Assembly (NCBI GenBank): GCA_023229575.1
Contig: JALNYZ010000002.1
Coordinates: forward strand, 339,134 to 403,133
Direction: 5' to 3'
DNA: 64,000 bases
Source: Prolixibacteraceae bacterium
Lineage (GTDB): Bacteria; Bacteroidota; Bacteroidia; Bacteroidales; Prolixibacteraceae
In this document: one piece after another, positions 1 through 8,336 of the stretch
Position numbering within the stretch: position 1 is the first letter of the stretch
Layout: each line of letters starts with the position of its first letter
The notes under the pieces: generated by a model
Database searches by the model: none
The model's input: the letters and a program-made list of their open reading frames with translations, nothing else
What the model was told of the DNA's origin: nothing
Made by a program: the position numbers and the translations under genes

Positions 1-2222
1 CCTCCGGTACAGGGGTTGTAAACAATTTGGTGCAAACGGTTTTCCCCTAAAAACCAATTGAATGCGGTAACCAATTTTTCATACATTCTGTCGTCATCAA
101 ATACATCGTAGAATTTGCTTAATGTCATGATGGTATATGCAACATCAATAGGTTGTTCACCAAATTTCCCTGTTGTCTCACCCCTGAAAAACCATTCTTT
201 GTTGGAGATTACTTCGATTCCATTTTGATTGAAGGTACGCGAGAGCAGAAAATCCAATGACGAATTTGCAATCTTCTTGTAATTGTCTTCACCGGTCAAC
301 AACCAGGCATACAACATGGCCTCCGGTATGATACTGTTCGCATAAGTGAGATATCCCTCGAACCATTCCCATTCCCTTGTCGATTCGTGTTTGTACATCT
401 GTACCAACCGATTGGCTAAGGTTTTGATCAGAAGTAGATTTTCGGCCGATTTCATGGCGTGGTGATAATAATACAACCCCTTGATGGCAAAAGCCATTGC
501 CCTGGTAGAATAAACCTTGTCAAATGTATGGAGCGATTTAGCCAGTATTCTGTCGGCTTCAACAATAATTTTTGTAGGAAGGAGATCAATCAAGGAGATT
601 AAATATCCCAAAGCCCAGATAGCTCTCCCGTTGGAATCATCCAGATTCACTAATTTGTTCTGATCTGTAAAATTGCTTTCCTGGTCGACATAATTTAAGA
701 AATCACCGGAAGGTAATTGGCAATACTTTATAAAATTCAGATATTTCTGTATGTAAAACACACTTTTTTCATCACCGGTCAATTTGAAATACATACAACA
801 GGCAATCAGGGCACGTGCGTTATCATCCAATGTATAACCTGAATTAATATCTGGCTGGTTGATTTTCGAAAATTGAATAATTCCGACATCGGTCGTTAAA
901 TTATTAAGGTGATCAAATTTGATGGGCGGGAGATTATACCGAAGTACCATTTTTTCGTCGGCAATTTTCCCCAATAACAAGGCATGTTCAACTGCAGAAT
1001 TTTCCCATGCTGTAGATATTATTTTTTGCAATACATTGACACTGAAATTTTTTCGTAAAGAATCATTTTGAAGTAAGCGGTTTACGCCTGCTGCCAGCTG
1101 ACCGGAATCACGAAAATCGAAAATTATACCCGTATCAGTCGTTAATACTTCAACGGCATGTGGAATGGGTGTAGAAATGATGGGGCAACCGCAACTCATC
1201 GCATAAGCAAAAGTACCGCTAACGGCTTGATTCGGATCATTTGCCGTAAAGAGATATATATCTGTAAGTTGCAAATATTCAAGCAATTCAGTAAGTGACA
1301 GATATTTATTGATAAAACGTACATGATCCCCGATTCCCAGTTTATTTACAGTTTGAATGAGCTTTTCGCGATATTCTTCTCCATCCGTCTTTACAACCTC
1401 TGGATGTGTTTTACCCAATATCATAAACATAACTTCAGGGCATTGTTTGATAATTGCAGGTAATGCAGCCAATGTGGTTTCAATTCCTTTTCCTGAACTT
1501 AGCAGACCAAATGTGGCTAGAGCTTTTCGATTCGCTAATCCATACTTCTGTTTCAAAAATTTTTCGCTCAAATGAGGAACCAGATGAGTGCCATGCGCAA
1601 TCACCGAAATCTTTTCAGAAGGTACATTGTATTCCTTCAATAAAATGTCAGCCGAGGATTGGGTCATAACTATAATTGACTGACATACTGAGCATATATG
1701 TTTTATCTTTGACAATAGTTCCAAATCAGGATGAGGCAAAACGGTATGAAAAACGATCACAACAGGTTTTGAGAGTTCAAATAGAAATTGCATAAACGCG
1801 TTTTCCTGCTTTTTATAGAAACCAAACTCATGCTGAATGAGAATTAGTTTGATACGATCATTTTTATTGATTGTAATTGCCATTTTTTCATACTCGTCTG
1901 CCATAGAGGTTTTAAGGACATATTTAACTTCACCGGGATAGGAATAACCAGTTTCATTCGATTCAAGTGCACAAACCTTGATGGATATTGAATTGCTGAA
2001 TTTGTTGTTAATGGCTTTGATCAAATCCTGAGAGTAAGTAGCTATGCCGCATTCCCGGGGAGGATAGGAGGTTACTACCAATATTTCGGCAAACTCCTTT
2101 GCCGACTCCCAACAGATTTCATTGCTTTTTAAAAGGATCGTTCCGTGATTGACCAATCCTAAGATCGCTTGGGAAGTGTGGAATGAATCAAAGTTCGGGG
2201 CCGAAATTATTTCATTTTTCAT
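1..2222 (-). CDS. GT4-family glycosyltransferase with C-terminal alpha-barrel domain (partial)
   Basis: The 3' end runs off the left edge of the window; about 740 residues are visible. The N-terminal half (roughly residues 45-390) is a GT-B fold glycosyltransferase: it has SYPPRECGIATY near the start, HEFGFY, VIAHGTH and the acceptor/donor-site stretch SCGCPIISTPIPHAVEVL. The C-terminal half (about 400 onward) is alpha-helical, with LDDNARALIA, RAMAFAIKGLYYY and a terminal YNPCTGG, as in the barrel domain fused to GT4 enzymes in Bacteroidota. The start is the ATG at 2222, which lies 24 nt after the upstream permease, so it is probably co-transcribed with it. The donor and acceptor cannot be read from the sequence. 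A GH130 mannoside phosphorylase homologue nearby suggests, by inference only, mannoside metabolism. Confidence 0.85.
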   Translation of the reverse strand, partial: MKNEIISAPNFDSFHTSQAILGLVNHGTILLKSNEICWESAKEFAEILVVTSYPPRECGIATYSQDLIKAINNKFSNSISIKVCALESNETGYSYPGEVKYVLKTSMADEYEKMAITINKNDRIKLILIQHEFGFYKKQENAFMQFLFELSKPVVIVFHTVLPHPDLELLSKIKHICSVCQSIIVMTQSSADILLKEYNVPSEKISVIAHGTHLVPHLSEKFLKQKYGLANRKALATFGLLSSGKGIETTLAALPAIIKQCPEVMFMILGKTHPEVVKTDGEEYREKLIQTVNKLGIGDHVRFINKYLSLTELLEYLQLTDIYLFTANDPNQAVSGTFAYAMSCGCPIISTPIPHAVEVLTTDTGIIFDFRDSGQLAAGVNRLLQNDSLRKNFSVNVLQKIISTAWENSAVEHALLLGKIADEKMVLRYNLPPIKFDHLNNLTTDVGIIQFSKINQPDINSGYTLDDNARALIACCMYFKLTGDEKSVFYIQKYLNFIKYCQLPSGDFLNYVDQESNFTDQNKLVNLDDSNGRAIWALGYLISLIDLLPTKIIVEADRILAKSLHTFDKVYSTRAMAFAIKGLYYYHHAMKSAENLLLIKTLANRLVQMYKHESTREWEWFEGYLTYANSIIPEAMLYAWLLTGEDNYKKIANSSLDFLLSRTFNQNGIEVISNKEWFFRGETTGKFGEQPIDVAYTIMTLSKFYDVFDDDRMYEKLVTAFNWFLGENRLHQIVYNPCTG

Positions 2223-2246
2223 TTTGGTTGTTATAAAATTTATTGG

Positions 2247-3356
2247 TCATGGGACCAATTTTTTAAGTTTTTTTATTATTGGTGCTATTGTTAACAAAGA
2301 GGGCATGGTATCGCCCAATAAAAATCCCCAGGGTTTTACCGATTCGATGTGATCGAAAATTACTTTTACGATGGCCAAAAGCGGTATGGAAAGGAACATG
2401 CCGGGAATCCCCCATATGGCATTCCCAACAAAAACTACGATGATCGAGAAAAGTGCATTTATTTTTACTTTGGAGGCAACGATATAGGGAACAATGTAAT
2501 TGTTGTCAATCAATTGGATGAAATAATAGCTCAATAATACGTAAAAGGCATACCACGCTGTCGATTTGGTTGCCAAGGCAACGATCATGGGTAATGCGAC
2601 GGCCACAAGTCCTCCGATGTAAGGAATCACGTTGAGCAATGCTCCAATGATGCCCAGCAGGATCGCATATTCAACACCAAGTATCAGGAGAGCAGTGGTA
2701 TTCAACGTTGCCACCATCACAGCTTCGATCACCAATCCTACCAGGTAGCGCTGTATCACGTTTTTTATCTGGGAAACAATTTCGCTCACCTGGTTGTGGT
2801 CGCTTGAGCTAAAGAGCCTGCGAATAAATTCGATTAGGAGTGGTTGGTAAAACAAGATCAAAAAGATGTATACCGGGATTAATAACATCAACATGACTAT
2901 GTTGCCCACTGAAACGATCATTTGACCGATTGCTTCATTGCTGAAGTGAAGGAGTTCATCCTTGGTCTTGGTAATCCAGTCGTGGATAATCTGCGGTTTA
3001 AGATCGTAGTAACCGGATATTTCAGAAATAATTTGGTTGAGTGTGTCGGTAAATTTATCCACCAGCGTTGGCCACGATTCGCCAAACTGGCTCGCTTGAG
3101 TAAATATCAAAATGAAAAGTGAGGCAAGCACCAAAGAGGTTAGGAGCAAAGCGAATACGATGGCAATAATCCTGTTAATTTTTAACCGTACAAAAAAATT
3201 CACAACCGGATGAAGCAGGATGGCTACAATGACTGAGAAAACAAAAGGGACAATAATTCCTTGAGCAATGTATAATATGGCAACAAAGGCAACCAAACCG
3301 ATAAAAAAGATGGAAGCCTTTGCAAAAAATGGCAATTGTAATTCTCTATTAATCAC
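2247..3356 (-). CDS. AI-2E family transporter (PerM/YdiK-like permease)
   Basis: This 369-residue integral membrane protein has about eight hydrophobic segments: a cluster at the N-terminus (residues 10-90), a central soluble stretch containing FGESWPTLVDKF, and the C-terminal permease core. The core contains GALLNVIPYIGG and the NNYIVPYIVASKV stretch typical of the AI-2E/UPF0118 family. Family members export small molecules or ions; the substrate here is unknown. The start is a GTG whose last bases form a GTGA overlap with the stop of the preceding gene, which indicates translational coupling. It lies in the operon led by the YtxH-like gene, under the shared stress-type promoter. Confidence 0.85.
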   Translation of the reverse strand: MINRELQLPFFAKASIFFIGLVAFVAILYIAQGIIVPFVFSVIVAILLHPVVNFFVRLKINRIIAIVFALLLTSLVLASLFILIFTQASQFGESWPTLVDKFTDTLNQIISEISGYYDLKPQIIHDWITKTKDELLHFSNEAIGQMIVSVGNIVMLMLLIPVYIFLILFYQPLLIEFIRRLFSSSDHNQVSEIVSQIKNVIQRYLVGLVIEAVMVATLNTTALLILGVEYAILLGIIGALLNVIPYIGGLVAVALPMIVALATKSTAWYAFYVLLSYYFIQLIDNNYIVPYIVASKVKINALFSIIVVFVGNAIWGIPGMFLSIPLLAIVKVIFDHIESVKPWGFLLGDTMPSLLTIAPIIKKLKKLVP

Positions 3357-3751
3357 AATATTCTGGATTTGTCGCTTTTTTTATGGAGAAAATGTTGGTA
3401 GATATACTGACCGATTGATTTTACGGAACCAGGGTGTTGTGCAACAGTATTTGTAACACCCAATTGCAACAAAAAGCCAAAGAGTTTTCTGATAAGGTTT
3501 CCTGAGGTTCCTATCACAATTTTTCTGGACAGATAGCCTGTTGCCAAGCCCACTGCAGTGCCTATGATGTTATCAATCAAATAAGGTGACGAAGCGACAT
3601 CCCTTATTGAACCTCGGAGAAGATTAACGGGTTTCAGGCTTTCATAGGTCAGATAAAATTGTTCTTTCAAAAGCCGTCCTTCAATTTTCTGTTCGGTTTC
3701 CAATAGTTGAATCGTATCTCTTAACACAGCGGTTGAAGATCTGTTTTGCAT
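3353..3751 (-). CDS. Small protein of unknown function in stress operon
   Basis: This 132-residue protein has no family I can name. The N-terminal half is charged and helical (residues 1-60), and is followed by a hydrophobic stretch around residues 60-100 with IIGTAVGLATGYLSRK and LIRKLFGFLLQLGV, probably one or two membrane or amphipathic helices. The tail is basic. It overlaps the downstream permease by 4 nt and follows the holin-like gene by 6 nt, so it is embedded in the YtxH-like stress operon. A membrane-associated partner of its neighbours is a guess. Confidence 0.7.
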   Translation of the reverse strand: MQNRSSTAVLRDTIQLLETEQKIEGRLLKEQFYLTYESLKPVNLLRGSIRDVASSPYLIDNIIGTAVGLATGYLSRKIVIGTSGNLIRKLFGFLLQLGVTNTVAQHPGSVKSIGQYIYQHFLHKKSDKSRIL

Positions 3752-3757
3752 CTGAGT

Positions 3758-4081
3758 TTATTTAAGCACTTGTTCAATAAAACGATCGCTCACCAACTTT
3801 TTAAGCCATTTGTGCAGGAAAAGATGGATAAAAATCCCGGTCAACCCATAAAAGGCCGCCACCACAAAGAACCCATAAAAGGGATTGCCAAAAATTTCGC
3901 CAAGCCAAATAGCTAATCCCAAACTCAGAAAAAGCATAAATGATAAAGCAAAAATCAGGACAACCGTGTGGGCGAGGAGGGAGGAAACGACATCTGAGGT
4001 TTTATTAAGCATTCTAAGTTTCACCAACAGAAAGCTGGTTTTTCCATAATCCACGGTTTTTTCAAACAGTGATTCAATCAT
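3758..4081 (-). CDS. Holin-superfamily-III-like membrane protein
   Basis: It encodes about 107 residues with two strong transmembrane segments near residues 33-60 and 67-90, a short cytoplasmic N-terminus starting MIESLFEK, and a basic C-terminus (HKWLKKLVSDRFIEQ). This layout matches the phage-holin-like/DUF1469 small membrane proteins common in stress and competence operons of Bacteroidota. The frame is open upstream to 4231, but I prefer the ATG at 4081 because a GGGGAGG ribosome-binding site lies about 10 nt before it and the family starts at this position. It is not evidence of a prophage. Confidence 0.7.
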   Translation of the reverse strand: MIESLFEKTVDYGKTSFLLVKLRMLNKTSDVVSSLLAHTVVLIFALSFMLFLSLGLAIWLGEIFGNPFYGFFVVAAFYGLTGIFIHLFLHKWLKKLVSDRFIEQVLK

Positions 4082-4310
4082 CCCAATCGTGCCTCCCCTG
4101 GCATTTGTGCGGAGAATATTATTAAACATAATAATATGATTATCAAATTTATAATTGATATTGCTCCAAAAATCCCTGCCAGGCGTGAATTGAAATCGTC
4201 CTGCTAAGCTTAATCTATCGGTGACAAGCAAATGGCTAAAACCTGACAGGGATAATGTTTATTAATTGATCTCCTGGAGCAGTCAAATTATCTAAATTGC
4301 TTTAAATGGT

Positions 4311-4589
4311 TCAAACCTTTGACGCTTTCACCTCTTTTTCAGCTTCTTCAAATTTCTCCTTACCCTTTTGAGCAAATGCGGAAACTTCTTCCTTGGCATG
4401 TTCCAGTTTCTCGGAGATGGTATCAGCATATTCGTTGAACTTTTCTTTTAATCCATCTACATAGCTCTCGCCCTGCCTGAGGATTCTTCTTCGGGTTCGC
4501 GAACCTTTGGCCGGAGCGAATAAAATTCCCAGCAAAGCGCCGGCAGCGACTCCGGCCAATACGCCTAATAAAACTTTTCCTGTGTTCAT
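4311..4589 (-). CDS. YtxH domain-containing stress protein
   Basis: This 92-residue protein has the YtxH layout: a short N-terminus, one glycine/alanine-rich membrane helix (LLGVLAGVAAGALLGILFAPAKG, broken by the APAKGSRTRR turn), then a long charged amphipathic helix ending in KEKFEEAEKEVKASKV. YtxH proteins are small membrane-anchored general-stress proteins of unclear mechanism. It is the first gene of an operon continuing through the holin-like gene, the 132-residue protein, the permease and the glycosyltransferase. Its promoter at 4630-4697 has the shared four-copy architecture. Confidence 0.9.
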   Translation of the reverse strand: MNTGKVLLGVLAGVAAGALLGILFAPAKGSRTRRRILRQGESYVDGLKEKFNEYADTISEKLEHAKEEVSAFAQKGKEKFEEAEKEVKASKV

Positions 4590-4629
4590 AACGGTTGTTT
4601 TTTAATGATGACTAAATAATTACGGTATA

Positions 4630-4697
4630 CAAATGTGCGCTTCACAATCAGGATAAATGTTACACAATTAACAAGAAGAGTTACATCATTCCCACTT
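4630..4697 (-). promoter_or_regulatory. Stress-regulon promoter of the YtxH operon
   Basis: On the minus strand the order is: distal box at 4681-4697 (GGGAATGATGTAA), 12 bp, proximal box ATTGTGTAA at 4660-4668, 22 bp, -7-like box CACATTTG at 4630-4637. The start codon is at 4589, giving a leader of about 35 nt. Boxes and spacing match three other promoters in this window (4918-4987, 7883-7952, 12229-12298). Confidence 0.7.
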
Positions 4698-4882
4698 TAA
4701 AGCGTCGCAATAATCATGTCCAGTTCTTCTTCTGTTTTCCCATATCTGACCTGAAGTTTTCCGAATACTTCCTGTTGCTTACCTTCCAAGTACAACTGGT
4801 CATCATTTGTTAAGCGGGCAAATTTTTGTTTGAGCGCTCCGTTCAGTTTAAGCAGGTTCCCGTTTTCTTCAATAGTGTTCAT
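4697..4882 (-). CDS. CsbD-like general stress protein
   Basis: This 61-residue protein is a CsbD-type small hydrophilic protein. It contains LKLNGALKQKFARLTNDD, GKQQEVFGKLQVRYGKTEEEL and ends DMIIATL, the layout of Bacteroidota CsbD homologues, which accumulate in general stress. The frame is open to 5002, but the ATG at 4882 is preceded by AAAGGAA and starts where the family starts. The longer form would also cover the promoter. The gene is probably monocistronic, or read through into the YtxH operon, since its stop touches the next promoter box. Confidence 0.85.
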   Translation of the reverse strand: MNTIEENGNLLKLNGALKQKFARLTNDDQLYLEGKQQEVFGKLQVRYGKTEEELDMIIATL

Positions 4883-4917
4883 GGTAACCATTCCTTTAGT
4901 TAAGAAAATCATCTGGT

Positions 4918-4987
4918 CAAAGATGAGGAACCCGGTATGGAAATGCGTTACACAATTGCATAAAAAAATTGCATCATTCACACATTT
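4918..4987 (-). promoter_or_regulatory. Stress-regulon promoter of the CsbD-like gene
   Basis: Minus-strand order: distal box AAATGTGTGAATGATGCAA (4969-4987), 12 bp, ATTGTGTAA (4948-4956), 22 bp, -7-like CATCTTTG (4918-4925). The expected transcript start is about 29 nt before the start codon at 4882. The spacing is identical to the three sister promoters. Confidence 0.75.
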
Positions 4988-5042
4988 CTGCTGAAGATGC
5001 AATACCTAACATGATTTTAAAAAGGAGGGTGTTTGCGTTCTG

Positions 5043-6632
5043 CTACTTTTCGGAGTTGCCTGTGGCTTTCAATACACCCAGCAGCTCCCTTAGATTAACC
5101 GTCGCGTATGAGGAGGCGTGATCCGACATGGCATACGGGATAACCAGATCTTCATTGTGAACCATAGAACCGCACGAATAGATTACATTCGGCACGTAAC
5201 CTTCCCTTTCCTCTTCATTGGGGACCATTAACGGTTCATTCAATTTCCCGATTAAGATCTCGGGGTTTTCGAGGTCATACAAGGATGCACTAAGCGTATA
5301 TTCCCTCATAGACCCGACCGCATGTGTAATTACCAGCCAACCCTCCGGGGTTTCAATTGGAGAGCCTGAATTGCCAATTTGAACCAGATCCCAGGGGAAT
5401 TGGGGTTTCTGAATAATTTTGGCTGAACGCCAGATATTTATATTTTCTGAGTAGGCAATATAATTATTTACCCCATCTATCCTGCACAACATGGCATACT
5501 TTCCGTTGATCCTCCTGGGAAACAGCGCCATCCCCTTATTTTGGGCAACCTCACCATTAATAGGCAAGATCCTAAAATCGTAGAAGTCTTTGGTACTTAT
5601 CAACTTAGGCAGAATGGATATGCCATCATAGGCTGTGTAAGTAGCATAATAAGTTACCTCTCCATTGTCGTCAATGAATTTAACAAACCTGGCATCCTCA
5701 ATCCCCCTTTGTTCGGTTGCCGATATTGGGAAAATAACCCTTTCGGAAATGGCTGAATCAATTGAAAAGTGAATCTCATAATGAGAGGATGCCAGCCACA
5801 TCATTTGGTTGATTATTTTGATATGCTCTTCTGTAATAGCGGTATCCTTGATGGCTATACCAAGTTTTATCATCAATTCCCCATAAGTAAAAGTCTCGCC
5901 TAATTTGTCAAGAATGAAATCCGGAGAGACCTCCCTGACCTGGTCTTGCATCTCCTCTTTTTTATCTGAAATAGCTGTAGAAATGACTTTCTCAGGCACC
6001 TGGATTTCATCAACAGCCAGGATCGGCGGAACTATAACCGTGCTATGATCTTGAATTTCATTCAGTTTCTCCCTGAAACTTTTTTTATGGTAGGTATTTC
6101 GTATGATTTTATCTGCTTCTGCCAGCATTTTCCCAACAGGTTCAATGGTGAGGTTGTTGTGCCTGTCAAGAATTCCGGATCGGAAGACGACTGAGGAGAT
6201 ATGACCTTCGCCGGTAGCCCGGAAACTAAAAATCACCCTTTTTTCATCTGATCTTAATTCAGACTGATCGGGATGTTCTACAATGGAAGGATTAAAAAAA
6301 GCAGCAGATTCAATGGAATATTCCATGGTAAAATAGGAACCAACCAGCGCTTTCTGGGCAGAACTAAGATCCGCTTCATTTACTTCTATCTTGTCAAAGA
6401 TGGGAGCAAGACGGTCAAAATGTCTCTCAAATATGCGCGAAATATTTCTGTGACGACGCGCATATCCTCTCAGCACCTGGCTCATGGCAATCTTAACCTG
6501 CTCTTCCGGCATTGCCAAAACCTTCCGGATTATATCAGCCGACCTGTCATCATCCAAATAGAGAAACCGGGCGATTACCCTTGTAGAATCCGGAGAGAAG
6601 ATCTGTTTTTTTCTGGTTACAGTTACTTGCAT
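5043..6632 (-). CDS. Glycoside hydrolase family 130 (mannoside phosphorylase-like)
   Basis: GH130 enzymes phosphorolyse beta-mannosides to mannose 1-phosphate. This protein is about 529 residues. It has an N-terminal extension (RVIARFLYL, RHRNISRIFERHF) and then the five-bladed propeller with GH130 landmarks: ALFPRRINGKYAMLCRIDG (the region of the catalytic aspartate), GNSGSPIETPEGWLVITH, and VPNVIYSCGSM near the end. The frame is open to a TTG at 6671, but the ATG at 6632 (MQVTVTRKKQ) fits homologues better. The gene follows a run of small membrane stress genes, and the GT4 glycosyltransferase lies 3 kb downstream. Whether it degrades or builds mannosides cannot be decided from sequence. A reserve-glycan role is inference. 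Confidence 0.85.
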   Translation of the reverse strand: MQVTVTRKKQIFSPDSTRVIARFLYLDDDRSADIIRKVLAMPEEQVKIAMSQVLRGYARRHRNISRIFERHFDRLAPIFDKIEVNEADLSSAQKALVGSYFTMEYSIESAAFFNPSIVEHPDQSELRSDEKRVIFSFRATGEGHISSVVFRSGILDRHNNLTIEPVGKMLAEADKIIRNTYHKKSFREKLNEIQDHSTVIVPPILAVDEIQVPEKVISTAISDKKEEMQDQVREVSPDFILDKLGETFTYGELMIKLGIAIKDTAITEEHIKIINQMMWLASSHYEIHFSIDSAISERVIFPISATEQRGIEDARFVKFIDDNGEVTYYATYTAYDGISILPKLISTKDFYDFRILPINGEVAQNKGMALFPRRINGKYAMLCRIDGVNNYIAYSENINIWRSAKIIQKPQFPWDLVQIGNSGSPIETPEGWLVITHAVGSMREYTLSASLYDLENPEILIGKLNEPLMVPNEEEREGYVPNVIYSCGSMVHNEDLVIPYAMSDHASSYATVNLRELLGVLKATGNSEK

Positions 6633-6708
6633 GGAGTTCGGTGTTAAAATCTCGGATGAAAAAATCCGCAATTCCCTACGGGTGAAGGTAGTCTTTCCGA
6701 TGGCTGGT

Positions 6709-6894
6709 TTAAACGTAAATACTTGTCAGATAAGCAAAAAGCCCAAACGCCTTTAGAAGCCAAATAATCAACGCTACAACAACGACAATGTTGAAAATTC
6801 GTTTGATTTGGCGATCCATGGGCAGAAAATTATTGATGATCCAAAGGAGAACACCTACCACAATGATGGCAACCAAAATACTAAGTAGAGACAT
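6709..6894 (-). CDS. Thivi_2564 family small membrane protein
   Basis: This 61-residue protein has two transmembrane helices (about residues 3-24 and 33-54) separated by a short LPMDRQIKRIFN loop. This is the pattern of the Thivi_2564 family, a small uncharacterised membrane-protein family often found among stress genes. It lies between the DUF3185-like gene (42 nt upstream) and GH130 downstream, in one minus-strand run. Confidence 0.8.
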   Translation of the reverse strand: MSLLSILVAIIVVGVLLWIINNFLPMDRQIKRIFNIVVVVALIIWLLKAFGLFAYLTSIYV

Positions 6895-6936
6895 ATCAAA
6901 TGATTTAGAAGTTAAATTCCATTGAATACGGCACTC

Positions 6937-7155
6937 TTAGCTTTTCACCCTGGGAGTAATCATAACAGCGACTCCTCCAAATATTAATACCAGACCAACA
7001 ATTGGAGACCATTGCACCGGATGATTCTTATCGGCGTTTATTTCAATAGGTCCCAGGTCAACTACTTTTTCAGTCGTAACATAGTTGAAACCGGTATAGA
7101 TCATCATCAATATTCCAATTGCAATGATTGAAAATCCTATGGTTCTTTTCCGCAT
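6937..7155 (-). CDS. Small two-helix membrane protein (DUF3185-like)
   Basis: This 72-residue protein has transmembrane helices at about residues 7-24 and 50-67, joined by an extracytoplasmic loop with VVDLGPIEINADKNHPVQW. The layout resembles DUF3185-type small stress membrane proteins; that assignment is from pattern only. It sits in the same run as the Lmo0937 and Thivi_2564 genes, downstream of a hairpin at 7189-7226. Confidence 0.75.
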   Translation of the reverse strand: MRKRTIGFSIIAIGILMMIYTGFNYVTTEKVVDLGPIEINADKNHPVQWSPIVGLVLIFGGVAVMITPRVKS

Positions 7156-7188
7156 GTTTTTTTTACATTGGTCATTAAGATGATACTT

Positions 7189-7226
7189 GGTTTTACAGGT
7201 TGTTTGTTACATCAACCCGTAAAACC
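7189..7226 (-). terminator. Intra-operon hairpin after the Lmo0937-like gene
   Basis: The arms 7189-7202 and 7213-7226 are complementary at 13 of 14 positions around a 10-nt loop. No U-tract follows on the minus strand, so it is more likely an attenuator or an mRNA-stabilising structure than a strong terminator. Confidence 0.4.
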
Positions 7227-7247
7227 AGATGAAAAAAGGAGCGGAAA

Positions 7248-7403
7248 TTACAAGATTCTTCTCCCCTGAATAACTCTTAAAATCACTGCAATTAAGGCAA
7301 TTATAAGAAGAATATGTAAAATTCCCCCGGTTCCGAAACCTACAAACCCAATGGCCCATGCAATGATTAAAATAACAGCAATAACATAAAGTAAATTTCC
7401 CAT
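7248..7403 (-). CDS. Lmo0937 family membrane protein
   Basis: This 51-residue gene starts MGNLLYVIAVILIIAW, continues with GFVGFGTGGILHILLII and ends with VIQGRRIL. This is the complete Lmo0937-family pattern: two hydrophobic helices flanking a glycine-rich turn. These tiny membrane proteins are found in stress regulons of many phyla; the function is unknown. The ATG is at 7403, 41 nt after the preceding gene, so it is probably co-transcribed from the promoter at 7883-7952. Confidence 0.85.
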   Translation of the reverse strand: MGNLLYVIAVILIIAWAIGFVGFGTGGILHILLIIALIAVILRVIQGRRIL

Positions 7404-7444
7404 GGTTTATATTATTAAATTGTTTATTTGTTCGTTGCCAATTT

Positions 7445-7849
7445 CTATAGTAAAAGAATGATCAACAGAATTAGGAGCAATCCTCCCCCGCCGTAAATAA
7501 ACACAGTTCCACCATGGCGGCCATTGTCATAATTATCCCGGTCTCCTCTATCACGATATCTTCTGCTTCGTTCGTCCTGGTCGTTTTTAATCGCTTTTAC
7601 TTCAGTGCGCAATACTTTCTTTTCAGAACGATTCAGAGTCGACATATCCATCGCTTTGATTTCCTCTAACCTGGCCATTTGAGCATTGTAGACTGCCAAA
7701 TCATTGCTTACAGCTAAGGCGGGTGATTCTGTCTTAGCTACAGTAAGTAATTCTGATTTAGCTTTCATTTCATTTGCTGCACTCAGTTGTGCAGGAATCA
7801 ATGACAACACCATAAATGTCATCACCATGCAAATCATCAGTCTTTTCAT
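7445..7849 (-). CDS. Secreted or membrane-anchored stress protein with glycine-rich C-terminal helix
   Basis: This 134-residue protein has an N-terminal signal peptide (MKRLMICMVMTFMVLSLIPAQ, cleavage after LSA), then a charged helical middle (residues 45-95, KKVLRTEVKAIKNDQDE). A low-complexity RRYRDRGDRDNYD linker follows, and the C-terminus is GGGGLLLILLIILLL. The C-terminal hydrophobic tail suggests an inner-membrane anchor after export. Similar unnamed proteins are common in Bacteroidota. It is the first gene behind the shared stress promoter at 7883-7952. Confidence 0.75.
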   Translation of the reverse strand: MKRLMICMVMTFMVLSLIPAQLSAANEMKAKSELLTVAKTESPALAVSNDLAVYNAQMARLEEIKAMDMSTLNRSEKKVLRTEVKAIKNDQDERSRRYRDRGDRDNYDNGRHGGTVFIYGGGGLLLILLIILLL

Positions 7850-7882
7850 TGAATTAAATTTTATTTGAATAATTTTTCATTA

Positions 7883-7952
7883 CAAATATCAACCGCTTAG
7901 ACCCGAAAAATATTACAGAATTTCTAAAATTATTTACATCATTCACACATCT
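7883..7952 (-). promoter_or_regulatory. Stress-regulon promoter of the 7849 operon
   Basis: Minus-strand order: distal box AGATGTGTGAATGATGTAA (7934-7952), 12 bp, ATTCTGTAA (7913-7921), 22 bp, -7 box GATATTTG (7883-7890). The start codon is at 7849. Same architecture as 4630-4697, 4918-4987 and 12229-12298. Confidence 0.75.
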
Positions 7953-7977
7953 AATCACAGGAAAATTCACGGGTTTG

Positions 7978-8188
7978 AAAACCTTATTTTTTTCAGGTAA
8001 CCTTAGTAGAAAAAAGGGTAAGTCCTGGAATTCACGCCCGCGCACAGATACTGCCAAAAGCCTGCATGTTGAGATCGGGCGGAATACAACGAATAATGAA
8101 AGTGGAATTTGCCTAATAAGGTAATAAGGTTGTGGCTATCTCTTCTCGTTCTGTTTCTACTAAGGTTACCTGAAAAAAATAAGGTTTT
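7978..8188. repeat. 211-bp element with perfect 35-bp terminal inverted repeats
   Basis: Positions 7978-8012 and 8154-8188 are exact reverse complements over 35 nt, enclosing 141 bp with no convincing coding frame. No target-site duplication is evident at the ends. The size and termini resemble a MITE-like non-autonomous element, but a long regulatory stem is also possible. It occupies most of the non-coding stretch 7850-8336, together with the promoter at 7883-7952. Confidence 0.6.
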
Positions 8189-8272
8189 ACAGATTCTGTT
8201 TTAGTACAATCAAACAGTTTCTTAATGTGTGTATTTTCATGCACGACAAAGGTTTAGATATTGTTGAAACCC

Positions 8273-8300
8273 AAAAGAGGCTACCTTGCGGCAGCCTCTT
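8273..8300 (-). terminator. Terminator of the AraC-kinase-receiver operon
   Basis: An 8-bp perfect stem, AAGAGGCT (8275-8282) with AGCCTCTT (8293-8300), has a 10-nt loop. On the minus strand it is followed by TTTT. It lies 37 nt beyond the stop of the receiver gene. Confidence 0.75.
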
Positions 8301-8336
8301 ATCAAATATTAATCGCTCTGATCTGTCATGGCATTA

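Noticed and set aside
3758..4081. Holin-like protein as a sign of a prophage
   Set aside because: No lysin, capsid, integrase or other phage gene is near. Such small membrane proteins are common chromosomal stress genes in Bacteroidota.
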